From contig NZ_CP192507.1 of the NCBI RefSeq assembly GCF_050613145.1, positions 3,906,001-3,970,000 on the forward strand: DNA of 64,000 bases, in the 5' to 3' direction. This document shows positions 42,878 through 51,621 of this stretch, one piece after another. The stretch's first letter is position 1. Each line of letters starts with the position of its first letter. Source of the DNA: Lysinibacillus_B sp050613145 (GTDB lineage Bacteria > Bacillota > Bacilli > Bacillales_A > Planococcaceae). The notes beneath the pieces were generated by a model that saw nothing but the letters and a program-made list of their open reading frames with translations, was not told the DNA's origin and ran no database searches. The position numbers and the translations under genes are program-made.

Positions 42878-44254
42878 ATGTTTTCTATTGAAGCAAAAAC
42901 AAAGTCCTCTGTTTTAGAGGCATTTTTTATTGTATTAACTGTTATTGGCATGATTGCTATTGCAATTGGCAAGCTCGGTTCAACCCCTCATATTCCAATA
43001 TTATTTGCTATTATCTTTTTAATTTTTTATGGGCTAATCAAACGTGTACCATTTAAAACGTTAGAAGAAAGCATGCTATCCGGTGCTAAGGCTGGTATGG
43101 GTGCCGTTTATATCTTTTTTTTAATTGGTATATTAGTTAGTAGTTGGATTGTAAGTGGGACCATTCCAACCCTTCTATATCTAGGCTTATCCATCGTAAC
43201 GGCGAGCTTTTTTTATACGATTGTCTTTATTATGACAGCTATTATTGGCACAGCCATTGGTAGCTCACTTACAACGGTAGCAACAATTGGTGTCGCCTTT
43301 ATGAGTATTGCCGGAGCCATCGATGCATCCCTGGCACTGACAGCCGGAGCGATCGTATCAGGTGCCTTTTTTGGTGATAAAATGTCGCCTTTATCGGACA
43401 CGACAAACTTAGCTGCGAGCATCGTTGGCATCGATTTATTCGAGCATATTAAAAATATGAGCTGGACAACGGTTCCTGCATTTTTAATTAGTACGATATT
43501 ATATTCTGTCTTATCCCCTTCTATTGAGACATTTGATGCTAGTACGATTGCATCTTACAAAGCAAGCTTACTAGAAACTAATTTCATTCACTGGTATGCC
43601 ATTGTGCCACTTATTGTACTTATTGTTTGCACATTATTGAAGATGCCGGCCTTTTTAACACTGATCGTCAGCTCTCTTGTAGCACTTGTATTATCGACGT
43701 TCCATACGTCTTTATCCTTAACGGACTACTGTGCCATTTTATATAGTGGATTTGTTTCGGAAACAGGCGTAGAGGTGATTGATTCCCTGTTAACACGTGG
43801 CGGTATTAGTAGCATGTACTTTACCATCATACTGGTGCTTCTCAGTCTGAGTATGGGCGGTTTATTATTTGCACTTGGTGTTATTCAAACACTTCTTGAA
43901 AAAATCGAGAAGCTATTGAAATCAGTTGGTGCATTAATTACAGGCACAGCCTTGACAGCGATTGGCATTAATACCCTTGTTGGTGAACAATACTTATCTA
44001 TCCTACTAACGGGTGAAGCATTTAAGCAAAAATATGATGAACAAGGCTTACATCCGAAAAATTTAAGCCGCGTGATGGAAGATGCAGGTACGGTCATTAA
44101 CCCATTAGTACCTTGGAGTGTCTGCGGTTTATTTATCGTATCGATGCTAGATGTACCCGTCATGAGCTACTTGCCATTTGCCTTCTTTTGCTTACTAAGT
44201 CCTGTACTTACTATTTTATTCGGCTGGTTCAATATGACGATTACGAAAAAATAG
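42878..44254 (+). CDS. nhaC: NhaC-family Na+/H+ antiporter
   Basis: 458 residues, about twelve helices. Family landmarks are MLSGAKAGMGAVYIFFLIG (about 67), GTAIGSSLTTVATIGVAF (about 125), GAFFGDKMSPLSDTTNLA (about 166; Asp and Ser of the ion path) and VMEDAGTVINPLVPWS (about 405). It exchanges cytoplasmic Na+ for protons; some Bacillus relatives (MleN) couple malate and lactate instead, so specificity is open. CTAGGAG ribosome site. Single gene with a strong terminator. Confidence 0.88.
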   Translation: MFSIEAKTKSSVLEAFFIVLTVIGMIAIAIGKLGSTPHIPILFAIIFLIFYGLIKRVPFKTLEESMLSGAKAGMGAVYIFFLIGILVSSWIVSGTIPTLLYLGLSIVTASFFYTIVFIMTAIIGTAIGSSLTTVATIGVAFMSIAGAIDASLALTAGAIVSGAFFGDKMSPLSDTTNLAASIVGIDLFEHIKNMSWTTVPAFLISTILYSVLSPSIETFDASTIASYKASLLETNFIHWYAIVPLIVLIVCTLLKMPAFLTLIVSSLVALVLSTFHTSLSLTDYCAILYSGFVSETGVEVIDSLLTRGGISSMYFTIILVLLSLSMGGLLFALGVIQTLLEKIEKLLKSVGALITGTALTAIGINTLVGEQYLSILLTGEAFKQKYDEQGLHPKNLSRVMEDAGTVINPLVPWSVCGLFIVSMLDVPVMSYLPFAFFCLLSPVLTILFGWFNMTITKK

Positions 44255-44292
44255 CCTGCCATATAACTTATACTTTTCTATCCACCAAGACA

Positions 44293-44331
44293 ATGAACCC
44301 GCTACTTTTATATAAAAGTAGCGGGTTCATT
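44293..44331 (+). terminator. Terminator of nhaC
   Basis: ATGAACCCGCTACTTTTA pairs perfectly with its inverse across a TATATA centre and is followed by TTTTG. Confidence 0.9.
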
Positions 44332-44577
44332 TTTGCGACTCAAGTAAATAGTGATTGGCATAACTAAAGGTAACGTCAGACCGCCCTTTTTCTTAAAAGA
44401 TTTTAGTTTCATTGAATAAAACCAATCCCTTCTTACTTTTATGACATAATAATTTCCTCAATGGCTTGATTTAATTAGCCAAATCTCCCCTAATCTTTTC
44501 TTTTATAAGCGGTTTATTTATTTAGAGATTTGTCTATCCTCTTAATAGTCTAAAAAGCTTATTTAGGAGGTTTAGTA
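44332..44577. other. Intergenic leader of the germination operon
   Basis: About 245 bp with no gene. It should hold the sporulation-stage promoter (sigma-G type expected for GerA-type operons), but I cannot pick a convincing match by eye. An AGGAGGTTT ribosome site ends it. Confidence 0.3.
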
Positions 44578-46128
44578 ATGACAGACTTACCAAATAACAA
44601 CACCTCCCACCCAGATTCTAAAAAAGTGCTTCTGCAGGCATCTCTTACTGAAAATATAAAAATCATCAAAAAAGACCTTGGCAATAGTAATGACATCATT
44701 ATCCGTGAGATATTAGCGGGAAAATCAAAAAAACAGCTTATTTCCATTATCCATACTGACGGCCTAGCAAATGAAACACTCATAACCGATTCAATCTTGG
44801 AATCACTCATGCTAGATTTAAATGGCGATTTAGAAACCAAACCAACAGAAATTAATCAATATTTAAAGGATTATTGCTTAACGGTTAGTGATGTGAAGGA
44901 TATTGTAGATTTTACAACATTGTATAGCGCTCTTTTAAATGGTGATACCATCATACTATTTGATGGATTAACAAAAGGCATTGCAGCGAGTACTAAAGGC
45001 GCGAAAGATCGGGCTGTTTCGGACCCTGCTACAGAATCCGTTATTAGGGGACCAAGAGAATCATTTACTGAAACGCTTCGTACAAACACAGCCTTAATTC
45101 GACGTAAAATTAAAAGCCCCAATCTTTGGATAGAATCTAGAGTGATTGGTGAAGAGACGAAAACTGATATTGCTGTCATGTATATAAATGGCATTGCCAA
45201 CGACAAAATTGTTCAAGAAGTACTTGATCGTTTAGATCGCATTGAAATTGATGGCATTTTGGAGAGCCACTATATTGAAGACATGATTCGAGATTCAAAA
45301 TCCAGTATATTTCCAACAGTTTATAATTCGGAACGTCCTGATGTGATAGCAGGGGAATTGTTGGAAGGAAGGATTGCTATTTTAGTAGATGGTACTCCCT
45401 TTGTTTTAATCGTCCCTGCTTTATTCGTCTCTTTTTTACAGTCAGCAGAGGATTATTACCACAATGCGATTGTTAGTTCCTTTATTCGGCTCGTCAGATT
45501 TTTCGGAATATGCATTTCCTTAGTTGCTCCATCTTTATATATTGCCATTACTACTTTTCATCAAGAAATGTTGCCAACACCATTGTTAATTAGTATTTAT
45601 TCGCAACGAGAAGGTGTACCATTTCCGGCTTTTATAGAAGCGCTCATTATGGAAATTGCCTTTGAAATACTGAGAGAAGCTGGCATCCGTATGCCCAGAA
45701 TGATCGGTCCTGCTATATCCATTGTTGGTACGTTAGTCATTGGTCAAGCTGCTGTTCAGGCTGGCATTATCTCTGCCGTAATGGTCATTATCGTTGCACT
45801 CACAGCGATTTGTAGCTTTCTTTTCCCCGCTTATGGACTGTCTAATGCGGTACGTGTGTTGCGTTTTCCATTAATGATACTATCAGGGATGTTTGGTCTA
45901 GTCGGGCTAATGGCGGGTGTTATGATGATCATTCTTCATCTATGTAGTTTGCGCTCTTTTGGTGTACCTTATATGAGTCCATTTGCTCCGTTAATTCTAA
46001 AAGGGCAAAAGGATGCTTTAATTTTGTTTCCACGTAATTCTTTGTTAACTCGCCCACGATTAATTAGTCAAAGGAATAATGTCAGAGGGCGGAAGCATCC
46101 GGATAAGACGAAAAGAAATGTACATTGA
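44578..46128 (+). CDS. GerA-type spore germination receptor, A subunit
   Basis: 516 residues. A long soluble N-terminal part (about 1-290) with DTIILFDG and the LIRRKIKSPNLWIESRVIGE stretch is followed by VIAGELLEGRIAILVDGTPF and about five helices to residue 480; PSLYIAITTFHQEMLP, REGVPFPAFIEALIMEIAFE and SIVGTLVIGQAAVQAGI are typical of GerAA/GerKA. The A subunit helps form the ligand-gated ion channel of the spore inner membrane. First gene of an A-C-D-B operon; which germinant it senses is unknown. Confidence 0.93.
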   Translation: MTDLPNNNTSHPDSKKVLLQASLTENIKIIKKDLGNSNDIIIREILAGKSKKQLISIIHTDGLANETLITDSILESLMLDLNGDLETKPTEINQYLKDYCLTVSDVKDIVDFTTLYSALLNGDTIILFDGLTKGIAASTKGAKDRAVSDPATESVIRGPRESFTETLRTNTALIRRKIKSPNLWIESRVIGEETKTDIAVMYINGIANDKIVQEVLDRLDRIEIDGILESHYIEDMIRDSKSSIFPTVYNSERPDVIAGELLEGRIAILVDGTPFVLIVPALFVSFLQSAEDYYHNAIVSSFIRLVRFFGICISLVAPSLYIAITTFHQEMLPTPLLISIYSQREGVPFPAFIEALIMEIAFEILREAGIRMPRMIGPAISIVGTLVIGQAAVQAGIISAVMVIIVALTAICSFLFPAYGLSNAVRVLRFPLMILSGMFGLVGLMAGVMMIILHLCSLRSFGVPYMSPFAPLILKGQKDALILFPRNSLLTRPRLISQRNNVRGRKHPDKTKRNVH

Positions 46129-46146
46129 GTAAAAAGAGGGACTAGG

Positions 46147-47343
46147 ATGAAAAAATTAATCACACTGATGTTACTAACAACAGTTGTTCTGCTATTAAGT
46201 GGTTGCTGGAGTAAACGAGAATTAAATGAGCTTGCCATTGCCGTTGCAATAGGTGTCGATAAAATAGACGACGAATATTCCATATCGATTCAAGTAGTCG
46301 ACCCTAGCGAGCTTTCTACTAGTCAGTCTTCTAGCGGACGTACACCTGTCGTTACTTACCATTCAAAGGGAAAAACCTTATTTGAAGCGATTAGAAAAAT
46401 AACGACACTCTCTCCTCGAAAACCTTATTTTGCTCATCTTCAAATACTTGTAGTTGGGGAGGATTTAGCGAGGGAAGGGCTGGGTTATACAATCGATTTT
46501 TTAGGGAGAGACAACGAGATTCGAAATGACTTTGATATTATTGTCGCTCAACAAACAACAGCCAAAGATGTATTAAATGTATTGACGCCCATTGAAAAAA
46601 TACCTGCGAATAAAATGTTAAATTCCATTCGAATTTCACAAAACGCATGGGGATCGACACGACAAGTAGATGTTGATGCATTAATAAATAAGTTAAATAG
46701 CGATAATCAAAGTTATGTTTTGTCAAAAGTAGATATACATGGTGATCCACAATTAGGGATTGATCAAACAAATGTCAACAGAATTGAAACACCTGTCATA
46801 TTACAATTTACAGGATTAGCCGTATTTAAACATGACAAGTTAATCGGTTATTTAAGTGAAGAGGAAAGCAGAAGCTATAATTTTTTAACTGATCAAATTG
46901 AAGGCACGATTGAAATCATATCCTGTCCGGAAGAAGGGAAGTTAACTACCGAAATAACAACTTCTAAAACGAAAACGAACGGAAAAATAGAAAATGGGGT
47001 TCCTAAAATAAGCGTTCAAATTGATGTTGAACAAAGTGTTGCTGAAGTACACTGTGATATTCATTTAAATGATGAACAAACCCTCCATACTATTAATGAA
47101 AAAACAGCCAATTTGATTAAAACCCGTATAGAACATTTACTTCATACCATTCAAAAAGAATATGAAGTAGACATTTTAGAGTATGGTGCGGCTATTCATC
47201 GTGCAAATGCTCGTGAATGGCATCATATTAAGGATGATTGGTCAACAATTTTTCCAGATTTACAAGTACATGTGGAGGTCAACGTCAATACAAGTGGTTT
47301 TGCTACTTTGCAAAACGCAAACGTAGAGGAACAAAAGGAGTAA
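46147..47343 (+). CDS. GerA-type germination receptor, C subunit (lipoprotein)
   Basis: 398 residues. The lipobox LLSGCWSKREL at about 18-28 gives a lipid-anchored Cys; the next segment ELAIAVAIGVDK is shared by Ger(x)C proteins. LTPIEKIPANKM near 155 and a C-terminal domain ending in AIHRANAREWHHIKDDW follow the three-domain GerBC structure. It assembles with the A and B subunits at the outer face of the spore inner membrane. GAGGGACTAGG ribosome site; 18 bp after the A gene. Confidence 0.93.
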   Translation: MKKLITLMLLTTVVLLLSGCWSKRELNELAIAVAIGVDKIDDEYSISIQVVDPSELSTSQSSSGRTPVVTYHSKGKTLFEAIRKITTLSPRKPYFAHLQILVVGEDLAREGLGYTIDFLGRDNEIRNDFDIIVAQQTTAKDVLNVLTPIEKIPANKMLNSIRISQNAWGSTRQVDVDALINKLNSDNQSYVLSKVDIHGDPQLGIDQTNVNRIETPVILQFTGLAVFKHDKLIGYLSEEESRSYNFLTDQIEGTIEIISCPEEGKLTTEITTSKTKTNGKIENGVPKISVQIDVEQSVAEVHCDIHLNDEQTLHTINEKTANLIKTRIEHLLHTIQKEYEVDILEYGAAIHRANAREWHHIKDDWSTIFPDLQVHVEVNVNTSGFATLQNANVEEQKE

Positions 47344-47349
47344 GATGAA

Positions 47350-47586
47350 ATGTTTATTACTTTAGGGATTTTAATTATTTCAGGTTTTATTATATATATG
47401 ATTCTGCCTAAGCTACTCAAAGACGGGGATCGTAAAACTATTTGGGTCTTTTCTCTCTTACTGTTTATTGGAACTGCCTTAAATATGGCACTCAGTTTAA
47501 ATGTCAAAATTCCTAGCCCTCTAGATGTCATTATAGTGATTTTTAAACCCATTAGTGAGTTTTTGAAGGTAGCTTTCTTGAAATAA
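47350..47586 (+). CDS. Small two-helix protein, likely germination receptor D subunit
   Basis: 78 residues: helix 1 at about 3-21, a charged turn (PKLLKDGDRK), helix 2 at about 31-50, then an amphipathic end (FKPISEFLKVAFLK). Small two-helix D proteins encoded in or beside gerA-type operons are known in Bacillus and tune receptor activity; size, topology and position between C and B support that call. Start 6 bp after the C gene; an overlapping out-of-frame ATG at 47348 is ignored. Confidence 0.7.
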   Translation: MFITLGILIISGFIIYMILPKLLKDGDRKTIWVFSLLLFIGTALNMALSLNVKIPSPLDVIIVIFKPISEFLKVAFLK

Positions 47587-47698
47587 CAATATATTGCACT
47601 TCGCTATACAGGCTTTAAACTCATGATTTCAAATGAGCCTGTTTTAATGCGAATCATTAGTTAATAATGTTACATGAAAAAATTAAAGGGGTAAAATT

Positions 47699-48826
47699 AT
47701 GGAAAAACAAGTGATTAGTTCACGTCAATTTACAATCATGGTCCTTTTCTATACTGTTGGTACAAGTATATTAATTATCCCTGCAAGCATAGCACTAGAT
47801 GTACAACAAGATGCATGGATAGTAGCCCTACTAGGTACGATATTGAGTTTGTTATTGATCAAATTATTTATACTTTTAGGAAAGAAAATGCCTAACGCAT
47901 CCTTTGTAGAAATGAATGAAAAAATACTAGGAAAATTTATAGGGAAGTTCGTTTCCATAGGTTTCATTATATTGACCTTACTCTCATCTGGTGAATTATT
48001 TTATTTTATAGGTATTTTTTTACAAACTGAAGTTATGATTGAGACACCAAGCGCTGCGTTTGCTACTCTTTTTAGCATCATTATTTTTTTCGCTGCTTAT
48101 TTAGGAATAGAAGTGTTTGCACGTTCACTTGAAATACTATTCCCCTTTTTTATTATAATATTTATTACTTTTATTCTGTTTATTTCACCGCAAATCGACA
48201 TTCATAATATTCAACCCGTGCTTGAGGTTTCACCTAAGCCACTTCTATATGATATTTTTTATTTTATGGGTTTGTTTTCATTCCCAGTAGTTGTGCTACT
48301 AATGATTTTTCCGTCTGCTGTCAATGTGCAAGAGTCTGCTCAAAAAGGATTTTATATCGGTACGATCGCTGGCGGTATCATATTAACGATTATTATAGCG
48401 CTATGCATTTTGATTTTAGGTCCAAACAATACATCGCTTCGGACTTTCCCTAGCTATGCATTAGCACAAAAAATTTCAGTAGGTAATTTTTTACAACGCA
48501 TCGAAATTATCATGGCATTTATGTGGGCAATCACCATTTTTGTAAGAGCATTTATGTATTTTTATGCATCTGTAAAAGGGTTAGGGGAAATACTAAAAAT
48601 CAAAGATCACCGCCCACTCATTTTACCGCTCGGGATGATTTCTATCGGACTTTCTCAAATTATTCATCCAACTATTGTTCATTCAAATCAATATAATAAA
48701 GAAACTTGGCCATTATACATCTCGATATTCGCTATTTTTATACCTTTACTATTGCTGGCTGTTGCAAAAATACGCAAAATGAAAAACCCCGACGCTAACA
48801 GCCATGAACCCTCCTCACCTAAATGA
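47699..48826 (+). CDS. GerA-type germination receptor, B subunit (permease-like)
   Basis: 375 residues, ten helices, of the endospore germination permease family (LeuT-like fold, APC superfamily). The start SSRQFTIMVLFYTVGTSILI and the helix around FMGLFSFPVVVLLMIFPS are typical GerAB/GerKB features. This subunit binds the germinant, usually an amino acid. It lies 112 bp after the D gene, a gap with a weak TAAAGGGG ribosome site and no terminator. The C-terminus is polar. Confidence 0.92.
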   Translation: MEKQVISSRQFTIMVLFYTVGTSILIIPASIALDVQQDAWIVALLGTILSLLLIKLFILLGKKMPNASFVEMNEKILGKFIGKFVSIGFIILTLLSSGELFYFIGIFLQTEVMIETPSAAFATLFSIIIFFAAYLGIEVFARSLEILFPFFIIIFITFILFISPQIDIHNIQPVLEVSPKPLLYDIFYFMGLFSFPVVVLLMIFPSAVNVQESAQKGFYIGTIAGGIILTIIIALCILILGPNNTSLRTFPSYALAQKISVGNFLQRIEIIMAFMWAITIFVRAFMYFYASVKGLGEILKIKDHRPLILPLGMISIGLSQIIHPTIVHSNQYNKETWPLYISIFAIFIPLLLLAVAKIRKMKNPDANSHEPSSPK

Positions 48827-48861
48827 CAGGAGCTCGACCACTCAATATAGGGCCATATAAA

Positions 48862-48902
48862 AACACCTCCAAAATGTAGTACGTCAAAATTGGAGATGTT
48901 TT
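48862..48902 (+). terminator. Terminator of the germination operon
   Basis: ACACCTCCAA pairs with TTGGAGATGT (one mismatch), followed by TTTTTT. It lies about 40 bp after the B-subunit stop. Confidence 0.8.
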
Positions 48903-49000
48903 TTGTATGAGTAAATCACCTATTCCCTTGGCATTCATCAAAAGGGCTCTTTACTCACTTCTGTAATAAATAAATTCAACTTATTATAGAATATCTCGCA

Positions 49001-49658
49001 CTAGAAAAAAGATTGTAAGTCCTCTACCTTTTGCACAATATAAGTAGCATTCGCTGCCTGTAATTCTTCAAAAGAGCCATATCCATATGTTACACCAATA
49101 GAATCCATCGCGTTTTCAGCCGCGCCAATTAAATCATACTTCCGATCGCCAATCATAATAAAGTGAAACTTCAATCAGTGGGGTTTTCCTCATCCCCCAC
49201 TGATTGAGAGAGGAACGCAAGCTAAGAACGCCACGTCGTGTGGCAACGCCTGCGTGACCAACGTCCTGTTGCCCTGAACCAATCGGGCTTTTACGGGCAG
49301 TTGATCTCCCACCTATGCTTCCCGATTTTCCTTAAGCCTTGAGGTGGGAGTCTTAATGCCCGTTAATGCGGGATAAATCCGCTATACCGGTATATACTAT
49401 ATTTTCGAACATCCCCTTCTCTGTGAAACGCTCTCGGTAATATGTAATCGCTTGTGCTATTTGTTCTTGATGAAAACCGTAAAACTCCTCAAAGGACACT
49501 TGCAATGGCGGACCAATAAAAAGCTCCAACTTGTTTAAATCAAGCTCTTCAATATTCATTTTCTGTAATGCATATTGGACAGATTTCGTAACGCCTATTT
49601 TTGGATCCGAAATCGTTCCGTCTAAATCAAACAAGATAACTTTATATTCCCTTTCCAT
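49001..49658 (-). pseudogene. HAD-family phosphatase gene, broken by an IS605-like insertion with internal loss
   Basis: The N-terminal part (minus strand, 49658 down to about 49373) starts MEREYKVILFDLDGTISDP, the HAD nucleophile motif of phosphoglycolate phosphatase-like enzymes, and runs to about residue 95. The C-terminal part (about 49164-49001) reads FIMIGDRKYDLIGAAENA, then SIGVTYGYGSFEEL and ends at TAG. Between them lies about 210 bp of element and roughly 75 codons of the gene core, including motif II (the Thr/Lys region), are missing. A protein of about 100 residues could still be made from the first part but would lack the catalytic Lys and acidic motif III. Confidence 0.8.
49162..49372 (-). 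mobile_element. Non-autonomous IS200/IS605-like element (PATE-type)
   Basis: About 210 bp without inverted terminal repeats or transposase but with subterminal hairpins at each end. At the left (minus-strand 5') end is CCCGCATTAACGGG (49359-49372), preceded by the flank TTTAT. At the right end is a perfect 12-bp stem CAATCAGTGGGG / CCCCACTGATTG (49172-49206), then GAAGTTTCACTT. A further CTCCCACCT / AGGTGGGAG stem lies at 49306-49350. This plan and the TTTAT-type target flank fit IS605-family ends recognised by single-strand TnpA; the middle 100 nt may be an omega-RNA remnant. Boundaries are approximate. Confidence 0.7.
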
Positions 49659-50091
49659 TCTACAGACCTACCTTTTTTCTATCATAACTTCTCGTGCCAT
49701 TATTACACCTGTTACACTGCCTAACACTATTACATGGAGCTACGTTATTAAATCCATTCGATAAAGCCTTCGTAATTAACCTTCAAGTGGCTCGATGTCC
49801 GTCCGCTCTTCGCTCTGTGCACATCCTTTAGATTTCAACCACGACTCCAGTAATTATTACAAAATAAGATAATATTTCATTTTATTGTAACATATATAAC
49901 CAACACTAATGCCACGTTTAAGTCAACACCTCATTTCCATCCATTCGAATTACTTCCCAAACATAAAGAGAAAAAACATTCCGTTTTATATGTAAAACAT
50001 GAAGATGTTACTAACAATGATTTACGCAAAAATGGGTAATTTAATGAAGAGGTCAAAGCACCTTTAAAATAAAGCAAAGGAGGTATGAATA
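49659..50091. other. Gene-free stretch
   Basis: About 430 bp between the broken HAD gene and the DUF378 gene. I see no credible frame, hairpin or repeat copy. The last 20 bp include the AAAGGAGGT ribosome site of the next gene. Confidence 0.4.
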
Positions 50092-50442
50092 ATGGGCTCA
50101 CTCTACAGAATTGCTTTAGTCATTGCGATTGTTGGTGCAGTTAACTGGGGGCTTATTGGTCTTTTCCAACTGGATTTAGTCGCTACAATATTTGGTGGTC
50201 CAAATTCAATCATTTCTAGACTAATCTATACAATTGTTGGGGTTAGTGGACTTATCTGTATACCACTTTTAAGCAAGCCTTTAGTCGAGGAGGAAGCTTC
50301 AACTTCGAATGCAAGTACTAGTCGACCAACATATCGAAACCCGAGCTACCAAACAGAATTTGGGAAAGAGGAAGACTTCTCTAATTCAAACAAGCCTAAT
50401 GCGAACAACAAAAAGAAGAAGAATTCAAACTCTAATCAGTAA
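50092..50442 (+). CDS. DUF378 membrane protein with low-complexity tail
   Basis: 116 residues. Residues 1-65 form the two-helix DUF378 unit (IVGAVNWGLIGLFQLDLVA, then LIYTIVGVSGLICI), seen in B. subtilis YuzA. Residues 70-116 are hydrophilic, Ser/Asn/Lys rich (ending NNKKKKNSNSNQ), an extension beyond the usual length of about 75. Function unknown. Perfect ribosome site AAAGGAGGT. Confidence 0.85.
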   Translation: MGSLYRIALVIAIVGAVNWGLIGLFQLDLVATIFGGPNSIISRLIYTIVGVSGLICIPLLSKPLVEEEASTSNASTSRPTYRNPSYQTEFGKEEDFSNSNKPNANNKKKKNSNSNQ

Positions 50443-50455
50443 CATTATGATTCAT

Positions 50456-50489
50456 ATTGGCGGACCTTTTTAAGGTTCGTCAATTTTTA
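50456..50489. terminator. Terminator between DUF378 and DUF5658 genes
   Basis: ATTGGCGGACCTT pairs with AAGGTTCGTCAAT through G-U pairs, followed by TTTTT. It can serve both convergent genes. Confidence 0.75.
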
Positions 50490-50492
50490 TAA

Positions 50493-50816
50493 TTATACGA
50501 ATACGAACCACGTTATATGAAGGACCAATACACCTACATACAACAAAAACAAGACCATTAGTAAAGCCAAATAACTCTTTTGAAACGCCACATGACTTGT
50601 TTTGTACACTACATTAGAAATAGCTATCAGGACAAGCGATAAAACGGTTTTTATACTTAAAAATAATAGCGGACTTTTTAACCAAATAAAGTCCATTATC
50701 GGATTTAACTCTTCAATTACACCATTTACTAAACCATAATGCGTAGCAAATCCGTCAACTATATTCAACATCGCCACTAACCAACTGACATATATCAATT
50801 TCACTTTATTTTTCAT
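50493..50816 (-). CDS. DUF5658-like small membrane protein
   Basis: 107 residues with three helices. The NIVDGFATHYGLVNGVIEELNP segment between helices 1 and 2 (motifs NIVDGFATHYG and EELNP) matches the D-x3-T...E-x-NP pattern of DUF5658. A second and a third helix follow at about 50-70 and 82-105. Function unknown. The 5' side is adjacent to MITE copy 4, whose left target duplicate begins 1 bp upstream of the start codon region, so its promoter may have been moved or supplied by the element. Confidence 0.75.
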   Translation of the reverse strand: MKNKVKLIYVSWLVAMLNIVDGFATHYGLVNGVIEELNPIMDFIWLKSPLLFLSIKTVLSLVLIAISNVVYKTSHVAFQKSYLALLMVLFLLYVGVLVLHITWFVFV

Positions 50817-50827
50817 TATATTGTCCT

Positions 50828-51086
50828 ACGCGTGTTTATTTACCTTTTATTGTTAAATAGAGCATTAGAATACGTTGATTTCCGCTACGGCTGACTCGCT
50901 TTCCGCAGGCACGGCTTCAACTAATTTCTTTCGGTAAGTACCGAAAGAAATGGATTTTCAGCTCGTGCTTTTCCTGCAGGAGTCGAGTCGCCTCCCCTCC
51001 AATCAACAAGCAAGTGCCTTTTATCAACCGTTTCACTAAAAAATCACGCTAATTACCTACCGATATTTGTATAATCAACACATCTG
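50828..51086. mobile_element. MITE family B, copy 4 (full length, perfect 10-bp target duplication)
   Basis: A 259-bp element with ends ACGCGTGTTTATTTACC and (inverted) CAGATGTGTTGATTATAC, flanked by ATATTGTCCT at 50818-50827 and 51087-51096, identical at all ten bases. Core palindrome TTTCTTTCGGTA-AGTACCGAAAGAAA and the pairs CTGACTCGC/GCGA.. and CCTGCAGG are intact. It is the best-preserved copy and carries no gene. Confidence 0.9.
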
Positions 51087-51308
51087 ATATTGTCCTTAAG
51101 TTTTAATACTGAGAAACTCAATTGGAGTATAAAGGCTACTAGCCATGTTCAAATGATTACTTACTTAATCTGATTATTTTTATTATGTAATAAATGGTCA
51201 TTATTTATTCTTGAATACATGTCGTTACACTTTTTAACTAATTTAAAATAAAAATAGAAAAAGGGAAATAAAAACATTCATTTTGTTTAATTTAATTTTA
51301 CTATTAAG

Positions 51309-51337
51309 TTGCTAAAATTTAATTAACAGCATATAAT
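51309..51337 (+). promoter_or_regulatory. Sigma-A-type promoter of the 53-residue frame
   Basis: TTGCTA (51309-51314), a 17-bp spacer and a perfect TATAAT (51332-51337), about 37 bp before the GTG start. Confidence 0.6.
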
Positions 51338-51373
51338 AAGTTTAATAAAAATAAACAAAAGGAGTGAGGTAAG

Positions 51374-51535
51374 GTGTTAGCTACTTTACCAAAAACAATA
51401 TGGATGCATATTTGTACAATTTGGTCAAAGCCCAAAAGGAAAACATCTTCACCGCTAGTCGACATTCACCCTGTTCAGCAACAAACAATGCGGTTACACG
51501 AAACATTCTGTCCTATTCGTCGCAATACGTATTAG
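51374..51535 (+). CDS. 53-residue basic protein, unknown
   Basis: A GTG-started frame of 53 codons with AAAGGAGTGAGG about 9 bp upstream and a good promoter. The product is small and basic, with MLATLPKTIWMHICTIWSK at the N-terminus, a KPKRKTSSP turn and a CPIRRNTY end; two Cys, three Trp/His. It has no membrane helix of full length and I recognise no family. The hairpin at 51581 follows. Short length makes the call tentative. Confidence 0.5.
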   Translation: MLATLPKTIWMHICTIWSKPKRKTSSPLVDIHPVQQQTMRLHETFCPIRRNTY

Positions 51536-51580
51536 CCTAACCGTCTCATGAACTACCGACCATATCAATTTTTCAATAAT

Positions 51581-51616
51581 AAAAAGCAAGTGGCGTGACC
51601 AATCCACTTGCTTTTT
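51581..51616. terminator. Bidirectional terminator of the osmoprotectant operon
   Basis: AAAAAGCAAGTGG (51581-51593) and CCACTTGCTTTTT (51604-51616) form a perfect 13-bp stem. It lies 5 bp after opuAA on the minus strand. Confidence 0.9.
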
Positions 51617-51621
51617 GTATA

